From: Phytopythium helicoides
Lineage: Eukaryota > Oomycota > Peronosporomycetes > Pythiales > Pythiaceae
Reading direction: 5' to 3'
Assembly: GCA_024867545.1 (NCBI GenBank)
Contig: JANFNE010000007.1
Location: 434,001-498,000 of the forward strand
Length of the DNA stretch: 64,000 nucleotides
The translations under genes were made by a program, and so were the position numbers. How positions within the stretch are numbered: position 1 is the first letter of the stretch; every line of letters begins with the position of its first letter. Below, piece after piece: positions 41,894 through 51,028 of this stretch. The notes beneath the pieces were generated by a model. It did no database searches, had not been told where the DNA came from, and worked only from the letters and a program-made list of their open reading frames with translations.

Positions 41894-44638
41894 ATGGCGC
41901 GCGGCAAGAAGAAGGGCGGGCGTCGCGGCGACGACTCGAGCGACGAGGAGCCGCAGGCGGCTGCGGCTGCGGCTGCGGCTGCGCCTGTGGACGCTGGAAA
42001 GAGCGACAAGAAGGCGGCGCGCAAGGAGAAGATGAAGGCCAAGAAGGCGCAGAAGGCGCAGGAGGAGGAGGTCAGCGTGCGGTCGGACGAGCAGGAGCAG
42101 GAAGAGGAGGAGGACCCGTACGCGCAGGTGGCGGCCTCGGTGGGCAGGAAGAAGGACAAGAAGAAGGGCAAGAAGCAGGCCTTTGTGCCCTCGGACGACG
42201 AGAAGGAGGAGCAGGAGCAGGAGCAAGAAGAGGAGGACCCGTACGCGCAGGTCGCGGCAAGCGTCAGCTCCAAGAAGAAGAAGGACAAGAAGAAGGCCAA
42301 GAAGCAGGCGTTCATCCCGTCAGATGAGGAGGAGGAGGAGCAGGAGCAGGAGCAGGAAGAGGAGGACCCGTACGCGCAGGTCGCGGCAAGCGTCAGCTCC
42401 AAGAAGAAGAAGGACAAGAAGAAGGGCAAGAAGCAGACCTTCATCCCGTCGGACGACGAGGAGGAGGAAGAAGAGGAGGACAAGGCTGCCGCGGAAGAGG
42501 AGGAGGAGGAGGAAGCCGCGCCTACCCCGGAGCCGGAGGTCGTCGAGAAGAAGGACAAGAAGAAGGACAAGAAGAAGAAGAAGATGATCTCGTCCGACCT
42601 GTTCTTTGATCCTGTCGAGAAGGTCGACGAGGAGGACGACAAGAAGAAGAAAAAGAAGAAGAAGGTCAAGCTTCCGTTCGATGTCGACGGCAACGGTGAC
42701 GAGGAGGGTGGTGAAGAGGAGGAGAAGAAGTCCAAGAAGAAGAAAGAAAAGGAGGGCAAGCGTCTCAGTAACAAGGACCGTAAGCGCCTCAAGGAGGAGC
42801 AGGAGCGTGCGGAGCGCGAGGAGGAGTACCACCGCGCCGCCAACCCGATGGATGGTGCCCAATTCTCGGTGTCTCAGCAGGCGTTCACGGAGGACTCGAA
42901 CTGGGAGAATGCTACTGACATTCACATTGAGAACTTTACGATTAACGCTCACAACAAGCTGCTCTACGAAAATGCGTCGCTACACATCAACGCTGGCGGC
43001 AAGTACGGTCTTGTGGGACCTAACGGTCAGGGTAAGACGACCATTCTGAAGATGATTGCGCTTGGCGAGCTCAAGATCCCGCCGAAGATCGACTGTCTGT
43101 ACGTCGAGCAGGAAGTCGTTGCAGACGAGACTCGTGCTGTTGATGCCGTTTTGAAGGCCGATGAGGAGCGCTGGAAGCTGCTTGAGGAGGAAAAGTTTTT
43201 GCTTGCTGAACTGGAGAAGAAGCAGGATTCTGCTTTGGACGACCGCCTCAACGAAGTGTACGAGCAGCTTTCGACGATGAACGCCTCTGCCGCCGAGGCT
43301 CGTGCGCGTCGTATTCTGTTCGGTCTTGGCTTCGACTCGGCGATGCAGGAGAAGCAGACGAAGGACTTTTCCGGTGGTTGGCGAATGCGTATTTCGCTTG
43401 CTAAGGCGTTGTATGTCGAGCCAACTCTGTTGATGCTTGATGAGCCGACGAACCATCTTGACCTGAACGCCGTCATTTGGCTTGACGACTACCTTCAGAA
43501 GTGGAAGAAGACGTTGCTCGTTGTGTCGCACGACGCCGACTTCCTCAACAGCGTGTGCTCAGAGGTTCTGCATCTTGAGAACCGCAAGCTCGTGCATTAC
43601 AAGGGTAACTACGACACGTTCCGGGACATGGAGAAGACGAAGCGCAAGCAAATGGAGAAAGCCTGGGAAAAGCAGCAGAAGCAGCTGCGTAACCTCAAGG
43701 CTTCGGGCAAGTCGTCCAAGAAGGCGACGGAGATTGTTAAGAAGAAACGCGAGCCAGGTGCTCGTGCGACCAAGGGCAAGGCGCTTACGACGGACGAGGC
43801 GTCTGCGTCCTCACAGCCGACGGACCTGATTGAGCGCCCGAAGGAGTACATTGTGGAGTTCCACTTCCCCGAGACGACGATGGTGTCGCCACCGATCCTC
43901 GAGGTGCGCGAGGCAAGTTTCCGCTACGGTGATGGTCCGTACCTGTTCAAGGGTTCGGACTTTGGTATCGATATGTCATCACGCGTGTGCATTGTCGGTC
44001 CTAACGGTGTCGGTAAGAGTACGCTGCTCAAGATGATCACTGGCGAAGTCCGTGTGACCGAGGGTGAGGTGCGCCGCAACCCGCGCGTGCGTCTCGGCGT
44101 GTACAGCCAGCACTTTGTGGACAAGCTGCCTATGGGCGAGACGCCGGTTGAGTATCTGCGCCGGTTGTTCCAGGACCAGACGTACCAGCAGGTTCGCAAC
44201 CTGCTCGGCAAGGTCGGTCTGGAGGGTCACGCCCACGAGATCAAGAACCGCCTGCTGTCGGGTGGTCAGAAGGCGCGTGTGGTGATTGCGGAGCTGATCC
44301 TGATGCGGCCACACATTTTGATTCTTGACGAGCCGACGAACAACCTGGATATTGAGTCGATCGACGCGCTGTGCGACGCCATTCGCGAGTTTGACGGCGG
44401 CGTGGTGATCGTTACCCACGACGCGCGCCTGATTGAGTCGACCGAGTGCGTGCTGTGGGTGGTGGGTGACCAGGACGTGGTCGTGTACGACGGCTCGTTC
44501 GAGAGCTACCGCCAGTCGATCCTGGACGACCTGTCGAAGAAGGCGCTCGAGGAGGAGGAGCGGCTCAAGGAGAACGCTGCCAAGAAGGCCGAGGCGCGCG
44601 CTGCCAAGGCGGCCGCGTCCAGGCAGGTGGATGCGTAG
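41894..44638 (+). CDS. ABC-F family ATPase (ABCF1/GCN20-like)
   Basis: Single exon from ATG 41894 (GTGGCGATGGCG), 914 residues. Residues 1-320 are a Lys/Glu-rich extension with repeats. Two ABC ATPase domains follow: Walker A GPNGQGKTTIL and GPNGVGKSTLL; signature FSGGWRMRISLA and LSGGQKARVVIA; Walker B LLMLDEPTNHLD and ILILDEPTNNLD. A charged helical linker lies between them, as usual for ABC-F proteins, and there are no membrane segments. The long charged N-terminus resembles ABCF1/ABC50, which binds eIF2 and ribosomes in translation initiation, or GCN20. The start lies 76 bases after the RCC1 gene's stop. Confidence 0.93.
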   Translation: MARGKKKGGRRGDDSSDEEPQAAAAAAAAAPVDAGKSDKKAARKEKMKAKKAQKAQEEEVSVRSDEQEQEEEEDPYAQVAASVGRKKDKKKGKKQAFVPSDDEKEEQEQEQEEEDPYAQVAASVSSKKKKDKKKAKKQAFIPSDEEEEEQEQEQEEEDPYAQVAASVSSKKKKDKKKGKKQTFIPSDDEEEEEEEDKAAAEEEEEEEAAPTPEPEVVEKKDKKKDKKKKKMISSDLFFDPVEKVDEEDDKKKKKKKKVKLPFDVDGNGDEEGGEEEEKKSKKKKEKEGKRLSNKDRKRLKEEQERAEREEEYHRAANPMDGAQFSVSQQAFTEDSNWENATDIHIENFTINAHNKLLYENASLHINAGGKYGLVGPNGQGKTTILKMIALGELKIPPKIDCLYVEQEVVADETRAVDAVLKADEERWKLLEEEKFLLAELEKKQDSALDDRLNEVYEQLSTMNASAAEARARRILFGLGFDSAMQEKQTKDFSGGWRMRISLAKALYVEPTLLMLDEPTNHLDLNAVIWLDDYLQKWKKTLLVVSHDADFLNSVCSEVLHLENRKLVHYKGNYDTFRDMEKTKRKQMEKAWEKQQKQLRNLKASGKSSKKATEIVKKKREPGARATKGKALTTDEASASSQPTDLIERPKEYIVEFHFPETTMVSPPILEVREASFRYGDGPYLFKGSDFGIDMSSRVCIVGPNGVGKSTLLKMITGEVRVTEGEVRRNPRVRLGVYSQHFVDKLPMGETPVEYLRRLFQDQTYQQVRNLLGKVGLEGHAHEIKNRLLSGGQKARVVIAELILMRPHILILDEPTNNLDIESIDALCDAIREFDGGVVIVTHDARLIESTECVLWVVGDQDVVVYDGSFESYRQSILDDLSKKALEEEERLKENAAKKAEARAAKAAASRQVDA
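42103..42483 (+). repeat. Three tandem 41-43-residue repeats inside the ABC-F N-terminus
   Basis: Three copies of EEEDPYAQVAAS-(V)-Lys-rich-KKQxFxPSDDE-Glu/Gln-rich occur in a row; copies 2 and 3 begin 129 bases apart and are nearly identical at the DNA level, so the expansion is recent. Confidence 0.85.
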
Positions 44639-45003
44639 TGCAGACACATGTGGGTCGCTCAAGGGCATTAGAGGCTCGCTGTAGTCGCCAGAAGGCGCAA
44701 GAATGATCATGGCAACGGTTGCATTGGACATGGACGCTGGCATGTTGAAGTGGTAGGTTCGTAACGGAACACCGCCGTTACGATGGTAAATAGGTTTACA
44801 CCTAACACGATGCCCTGTCAGACATAGTGCGCATGCGTTTCCGCAGGCCCTCTTCTGTCCCTCCTCTCTGATTGGCGGAAAAGCGCGCGGGCATTGGTTG
44901 GTTCTGCCCTCGCGAGTGGCTGCTGTGGGTTTGGCGATGGCGGGCGGCGGCGGTCATTCCATTCCCTGCAGAACTTCTCCTCGCTTTACGCATCGGAAAC
45001 GCC
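44639..45003. other. intergenic; promoter of the eS24 gene
   Basis: About 365 bases. TCATTCC at 44954-44960, about 45 bases before the eS24 start, fits the first half of the oomycete initiator consensus (TCATTYY). No gene seen. Confidence 0.4.
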
Positions 45004-45712
45004 ATGGCTGACAAGGGCCCCGTCACGGTGCGCACGCGCAAGTTCCTCCGCAACAGCCTGCTGGCTCGCCGCCAAATGGTACGCCTCGTGCTCTGGCGCT
45101 GCTGCTTTGATGGCGCATGCTAACGCGCGCGCAGCTCGTCGAGGTGATCCACCCGGGCCGCCCCAACGTGCCCAAGGCCGAGCTCCAGGAGAAGATCGCC
45201 AAGGTACGCGGCGGTTGATGGTCGGAGCAGGGATAGAGGAGGACGACGCGGCCGAGAGGAGCCACTGGATACGGAGGGGAGCGCACAGATACAGGGAGAG
45301 GACAGGGCGGACGACCGGCGGCGCAGCAGCAACGCTCCCCTCCCGATCCTCCAGCAATGACTCGCGCCGCGGCGATCCCTTTTAGCCTCTCTACGCACAC
45401 AAGTTGATGGAGGACAACGTGCTCACGCCTTGTTCCCCGCAGATGTACAAGGTCAAGGACGCCAACACGGTGTTCCTGTACGGCTTCCGCACGCAGTTCG
45501 GTGGCGGCAAGAGCTCGGGCTTCGGCCTCGTGTACGACTCGGTGAACGACGCCAAGCGCTTCGAGCCCAAGTACCGCCTCATCCGCCAGGGCCTGGCCGA
45601 GAAGGTCGAGACCTCGCGCAAGCAGATCAAGGAGGCCAAGAACCGCGGCAAGAAGATCCGTGGTGTCGGCCGCCGTATCGCTCGCCACAAGGCCGCCAAG
45701 GCCAACAAGTAG
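45004..45712 (+). CDS. RPS24: 40S ribosomal protein eS24
   Basis: Exons 45004-45078, 45135-45203, 45443-45712 give 137 residues, the normal size. The joined protein has [80 protein letters not shown] and a basic C-terminus. These are the hallmarks of eS24 of the small ribosomal subunit. Intron 2 is 239 nt, several times longer than any other intron in this window; I looked for a snoRNA with clear C and D boxes in it and found none. The exon 1 break after codon 25 is phase 0. Confidence 0.96.
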
Positions 45713-46063
45713 ACAGCGGATCACCCGTGGTCCGTGCTGTCGGCGGTTGCTAGAGCCGCGCTCGCGCGCATGCTCGCCTTCGCCGAAAGTTTATGGGGGT
45801 TCACAGAAATTCTTGCCGGGGAGTAGTAACAGATCAACAGACTTTGCGGTTTGCTTGACCCAACTCACTCGCCCTGGTCTTGGTGGTTGTGGCCATGCAG
45901 CTGCTTCTAGTTCATGCGTTTTCTTGTTGTCTACGCAGCTCCAGCTCTGTCCTGGTCGCGAGGAGTTCGCGGGTTCTTTGGAGGTTGACTGTCAACAGAA
46001 AATGAATCCAAGCAGGATTGGTGGCATTTGATACATTAGAAAGTCGAGGCAAACACGCACGAC
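45713..46063. other. convergent intergenic spacer
   Basis: About 350 bases between the eS24 stop and the stop of the minus-strand CaaX gene. No gene seen. Confidence 0.5.
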
Positions 46064-46835
46064 TCACTGTATGACGCAGCAACCTCGCGGAGCGCCTGCG
46101 GCACCGCCTGGAGGCGGTTGCTTGCTGTAGTGCGTCCTATTGGAATAATTAATCTCGGCGAGCACCTCGCCAGTCTCGTCCGCGAACGTCAGCCGCCTTC
46201 CAGTCTTTGCTCGCGTCCATGGCGGTGGTTCGTCCGCTAGCCCAGTAGTAGGAGCGGCTTCTGCTGTCACCGTCGGTTGCTCGTCCATATCGTCGTCGAT
46301 AACTCCCCCACCACCTTGGTCGTCTCCGGTTGTGCCATTTACCTTGCGGTGGCTTCCACCGGCTGGAAGCGCTCCGATTCCTGGTTTTCCGCCGCCAACG
46401 CCCTTGCTTGGTCCCGTGTCATCGGTGGGTGCCGTCATGAAAGTCGATTGGTGATGGACGCTGAGCTCGGCTCGCCGTGCAGACCCAACCTCAATGTCGT
46501 CGTCTCCTTGGTGGTCGCCCTTGAGTCCGTGGACAACAAGAGTGTGGCTGTTGCTGCCCAAGTCGGATCGCGAGTCGTCCATGGGGTGCACAGATGGGCG
46601 CATCAATCCCCTGATCATCCACTGCGCGTCGCCCCGGACGTCCTCGGGCACAAGGCGTGGGTCGCTGTTTCTGGCCGCGTCAGTCGGAAGGACGGGGCTC
46701 TTGGTCTAAGCTCAAGACGGCGTTCCCTTCGTTGGCCTCGATCTCATTCGGCGGCAGCTGGCAGCTCAGACGCAAGTGGCGGCGGAACTCACAACCTCGA
46801 GCAACCTCGACGGTCACGCCTCGGTGCTATAAACA
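46064..46835 (-). CDS. CaaX-box protein with possible Hsp20-like segment; 5' end unresolved
   Basis: The reliable part is the frame 46720-46064, ending R-G-C-C-V-I-Q-stop. CVIQ is a CaaX farnesylation box and the preceding Cys could be palmitoylated, so the protein is probably membrane-anchored. Upstream, in a frame one base away (junction at a GGGG/CCCC run, 46694-46697), there is a well-formed segment: VTVEVARGCEFRRHLRLS and LPPNEIEANEGNAVLSL. This resembles the end of an alpha-crystallin/Hsp20 domain (FxRxFxLPxxxxxxxIxAxxxNGVLxL). The middle is Gly/Asp/Thr-rich and disordered-looking. Further upstream, frames to about 46990 look coding in places (PSFIAVEVIRTEYFTSC) but are interrupted by a TAG. 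I could not place the start codon. Confidence 0.5.
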
Positions 46836-47141
46836 GCTTGTAAAATACTCGGTCCTTATCACCTCCACGGCGATGAAGGAAGGGCTGGACGACTTCCCTA
46901 TAAATATGGGCTCCCAACGGGATGACCCACCCCCACTGAAAGCAAACGACGGATCGTGGCTGACGGGGAATCTTTTTCGAGTCAAAATCGAAAGTGCTCG
47001 GCACCTTGAGGTGACTCAGCGGGAACAATTTTGGCGCTTTACATGACGTGAGAACGGAGAACAACGATAACTTACATGGCATCCCAGTCGCTAATACTTC
47101 GAAGTACTAGCCAGCTCAAATAATTCTTCTGGCTGAGACTA

Positions 47142-48931
47142 TCATAATGAACGAGTTGAATCTGAATTGACTGGCGACGAGTTTGCCTTCGGCGTGTCGT
47201 CGTCTGCGGCTGAGGGTACGCGTTGGGTGAGCTCAAGCGCACGAGCAATGGATGCTGGCGTCACGGGTTCTCGGCTCGGCACCTGGTCCATGTGTGCGTA
47301 CAACTCGCTATTGGGTCGGGGCCACCAGATAGATGCTGCTGCAAGCAGGATACCGAAAAAGAGGAGGCGGCTAGTAGCCCACACCAGCCATATCGATGTC
47401 CAGCTCACGGCGATCGCGTCAGAATAACTGTTCATGAACAAAAAATCAGAAAACAATCAGGAGGAAACCAAGGATGTAGACTTACATGGCACCCTCGATG
47501 GCCATGAGGAAGAATGAGGCGATCACGTACACCAATAGCATACGATGGAGGGCTGAGTACATCTTCAGCTTTGCAGTCTGCAGAAGTCATGTATTGATGT
47601 AAGTTGACGCAGGCGGCAACACGATAAAGACAAAGGTAGTACCTGGCCAAAGGCAGCAAGATTCTTTCGCGTCAGAGCCAAAGACGTAAAGATCCAGCCG
47701 CCAAAGCAGACGTTGGTCATAATAACAAGTGCTTCCCATACTGCTGGCGGTCGCATATCGCCATCAGATTGGTTGGAAATATGGCTGATCTCAAGCGCGC
47801 CGACCGCAATGAAATAGCACAAAGCCAGTCCAGAGACGACGAAGACCTCGGGCCACGAGATATGTGGCCGCAGAATTCCGTAGCCCAAACATAGTAGAGT
47901 GGTCGCGATCCTTGCTACCATGCCGGCCAATATCCGCATCATTGTCGAGAAGATGACAGCACTAGGGTAAGGACAGCACGCAGGCTGCCCCGAGCTGTTG
48001 AGTGACTTGAACGTCACAAACCACGAGAAACAGTCAACTGTGTCCAGGTATCCTGGCAAGTTAGCACAACCCCCGGTTTACAATATTGGAAGATACCAAA
48101 GCCATTCGCACCAGTCGACAGAAGCAATACGGCAAGCACAAAGTAGTGCAATCCGATTGTGTTTTCTCGATGGCGGACTACTGCGACCACGAACGCGGCG
48201 CTAAATATCAAGTAGAGTAGAGAGAGGACGCCACTGTGGTTCCGTCAAAGCCTTGTGAGCAACGAAAAACAAGATCTTGCAGTCGATATCAATGAATACG
48301 TACTTGAACTGGTAGATGCCTGCAAGCAGCGCAGGGAGGTAGCCATACGAGTTCTCGAACGTCACGGTGGCGTCAACGTAGAGCAACGGGTCCGTCATGG
48401 GGTAAAGCGAGAACTGCTCGGCACTAACGGGGTAGTATCCGAACGCCTCGTTCTTCTGCTTCCAGCAGGGACGATGAGCACCTTCCTGCAGCGCACTGGT
48501 GTTTGGGTGGAAAGCTGTGCTGATGGTGACCTCGGCGCCGTCTTCGATGACGTGGAACTCGCCGTAGAGCAGCCCCTGCGTGTTGTCGGCCGAAAAGTTG
48601 GCCGCGCAGACGCTCGAGTCGTTGAGCTGGCCCAGCCTCCCTCCGTCCGTGAAGCTCGCGAACCGCCACTCCCAGCTCGAAGTAGTCGCGCAGCTTGTGC
48701 ACCGTGATGGAGTCGGCCACCTCGTCGTCCCGCAACGCGCGCACCGTGGCGTTGACCGCGACCGTCGAGCGGCCGCTGGCGCTGCCCCAGGGCCCGCGCC
48801 CGTCCGCGAACATGCGCTCCGTGAACCTGCAGCCCATGAGCCGGTCCTCGAACCTGTGGATCGACCCGTCGGCGCGCCGGCCGAGCGCCAGCAGCAGCAG
48901 CAGCAGCAGCGCCGGCAGCAGGCCGCGCCAT
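47142..48931 (-). CDS. GOST / lung-7TM-receptor-like membrane protein (minus-strand member of a pair)
   Basis: Signal peptide region (RGLLPALLLLLLLAL) then a luminal beta-rich domain (RFASFTDGGRLGQLNDSSVC, LLYGEFHVIEDGAEVTIS, YPMTDPLLYVDATVTFENSY), then seven hydrophobic helices (GVLSLLYLIFSAAFVVAVVR, LHYFVLAVLLLSTGANG, ILAGMVARIATTLLCLGYGI, IAVSWTSIWLVWATSRLLFF) and a polar tail. This is the fold order of GPR107/TMEM87-type Golgi and trafficking proteins. Introns are at YQF|NGVL, IFQY|FDCF, AAFGQ|TAKL and EGA|.YSDA. Two single-base frame breaks are needed near the start: about 48928 (just after ATG 48931) and the GGG run at 48671-48673. Both are one surplus base. It is homologous to the gene at 49241. 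Confidence 0.78.
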
Positions 48932-49240
48932 GCTCGAGGTATCCGCTCCGTCCTTTCTCGGCCGTCAACTGTCGGGTCCGAAGGTGTCGAGCGCCTTTCG
49001 TCCAATCACGCGACGCTAAATGGATCTTTTCGGCCAATCGTGATCCTTATCAGCCGTGTGACACGCGAGGTTTCGCCCAATCCGCGCCTGCCACCACGCC
49101 CATTTTCCGCCAATCCACGCGAGGATGCGGCGGGATATGACGACAAGAACGTCCGGCGACATTGCCCGAGCTGCGCTGGAGCTGCTCGCCCCCGGCGCCT
49201 CCCGACAGCCCCCGGCGCCTCCCGACAGCCCCCGGCGGCC
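48932..49240. promoter_or_regulatory. Shared divergent promoter region with a 20-bp tandem repeat
   Basis: 309 bases between the start codons of the two GOST paralogues. A 20-base unit (CCCGGCGCCTCCCGACAGCC) is present at 49191-49210 and 49211-49230, with a half copy reaching 49240 directly before the plus-strand ATG. That promoter elements lie here is inferred from the layout. Confidence 0.55.
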
Positions 49241-50937
49241 ATGGCGGCCGTGCGCTCGACGCTCGCGGTGCTGGCGGCGATCTCGCAGCTGCTGGCGCTC
49301 GCCGCGGCGTCCATCTACCCCGTGACCAGCAGCTTCTGGGTGCCGCCGTTCCAGCGCGCCGAGAAAATGTTCGCCACCGACCACGGGCCCGTGTTCGCGC
49401 ACGCGGGCAACTCGACCGTCACGGTGGATGTGAGCGGCGTGAACGTGACGCGCGCCATGGACAACTGGCGCCTCGTCGTCTTCTTCTACCACGTCGACAA
49501 CTACGACGCCTTCGCCGCGGTCGAGGACAAGGTCGAGGTGCTCGCCTGCTCGCAGGAGGACGTCACGTTCGACGGCATCACCGGCGTCGAGAAGTTCGTC
49601 TTCACGGTGCAAAATGCCAGCGTCGCCGCCACGGCGCAGCACCTTGTGACTGTCGCAGGGTGGACCGACACGCAGATCTACATCTGTACGAACGACGAAG
49701 ACTCGAACGCCGAGGACCTGGCGTTCGAAGGCACGATGGAGATCCGCAACCCATACGGACTGCTGCCCGCCGTGCTGTATGGTATGCTGCCGTTCAGCGG
49801 ACTGCTCGCCGTCGGCTACGTTGTACTCGACTTGTTCTTCGTCGTGTTGCTTGTGCGCTTCCGCAAGGAGATCATCCAGCTACATTATGGCATCCTGCTC
49901 ATCCTGGTCATAGGGTACCGCATCCACCAGCGTCTGGTTCTATGCGTTTTACCGCATGAACCAGACGGGCGAGCCAGTGTGCTGTCCTTACCCGACCATC
50001 TTCCTTGTTGCGGTCATCATGGATGTACGTACCCTTTCGACACTGAAGAGAAGAATGCGTTTTGTGTGTGTTACTCACCCTCTATCTCACATGCAGGCTC
50101 TGGTGCGTACTCTTGCACGCATCATTCTTCTCGTCGTGTGTCTAGGCTACGGCATCGTCCGCAGCAACTTGACCAAGCCTGAGGTGGCTGTCGTGACGTT
50201 GCTATCGCTGTGCTACTTCGTGTCCGGTGTCGCCGACGAAGTGACGCGTGGAACGTCGAGTGGTGCTGACTTCCGCCAAAAACCGACAGCCTGGTCATTC
50301 ATCCAGCTCATCTGCAACCTGACCTTTATCCTTTGGATTCAGCACTCGCTCGAGCGAATCCTGAAGGTCCTTCGCGAGCAAAAAGCAGTTCGCCAAGCTC
50401 GCGATGTACCGCTCGCTCGCATGGTCTCTCGTTGCTTTTGTTATCTTCTTCACGATTCTGACGGCTGTAGCCGTCTGCAGGTCAGTTTTTTGTGGGGCAT
50501 CACATGTTGAATTATCCAAACTAACCATCTTCTACTTTGCAGCCGCCTAGGTGTGTTCGAGTGGGACGTCGAGTGGGAGTGGATGCAGCTCGTCGCCTGG
50601 CCAGTGCTCAATTTCATCGTGTCGGCGGCAATGTGCTTCATCTGGCGCCCGACCCAGAGCAGTTCTCAGTACGCCTTCTCCATGCAGGTATGTTTATACT
50701 TCGCTGTCGTATTTATCAGCGTTCACTTAACTAACTCTGAACGCACGTGCCAATTTTTAGCTGCCCATGACGGATGACCAGGCTGGTGTTGAGATGACAT
50801 CGACCTCTACCCGCTCTTCTTCGTCCGAAGATGACCCAGAGATGGAGTCGGATGACGAAGTGGAGGGTGAAGTATCGCCTTCTAAGCCACAGCCTGTGAA
50901 GAAGCACGACGACGATGACGACATCGAGGAAGTGTAA
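49241..50937 (+). CDS. GOST / lung-7TM-receptor-like membrane protein (plus-strand member of a pair)
   Basis: Exons about 49241-50024, 50097-50480, 50543-50687, 50761-50937. Signal peptide MAAVRSTLAVLAAISQLLAL. Luminal domain with NSTVTVDVSGVNVTR, VVFFYHVDNYD, VEVLACSQEDVTF, HLVTVAGWTDTQIYIC. Helices from SGLLAVGYVVLDLFFVVLLV, then LHYGILLILVI, FYAFYRMNQTGEPVCCPYP, LARIILLVVCLGYGIVRSNL, LAWSLVAFVIFFTILTAVAV. Acidic C-terminal tail ending DDDDDIEEV. The frame must change by one surplus base in the GGG at 49913-49915 and again in the AAAAA at 50380-50384, after which AKLAMYRSLAW follows as in the paralogue (AKLKMYSALHR). Likely a Golgi/endosomal trafficking protein of the GOST family. Confidence 0.8.
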
Positions 50938-51028
50938 GCCAGTCCGTTGACTGGTGTCTGTAGATTTCCCTACTCTTTTTCCATCCTCGAAATCAACTTG
51001 TTCAGTGTGGTAGGAACGCAATCGACAA

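Noticed and set aside
41869..42952. Minus-strand Ser/Leu-rich ORFs opposite the ABC-F repeats
   Set aside because: They mirror the Lys/Glu codon repeats on the plus strand.
46899..46912. Plus-strand TATAAATA-like box
   Set aside because: No plus-strand gene follows; on the minus strand it lies inside or just upstream of the unresolved CaaX gene, so its role cannot be stated.
49900..50390. Programmed +1 ribosomal frameshifting in the plus-strand GOST gene
   Set aside because: The two sites (GGG and AAAAA) share no slippery or stop-codon context, and similar surplus bases occur in unrelated genes; sequence error is simpler.
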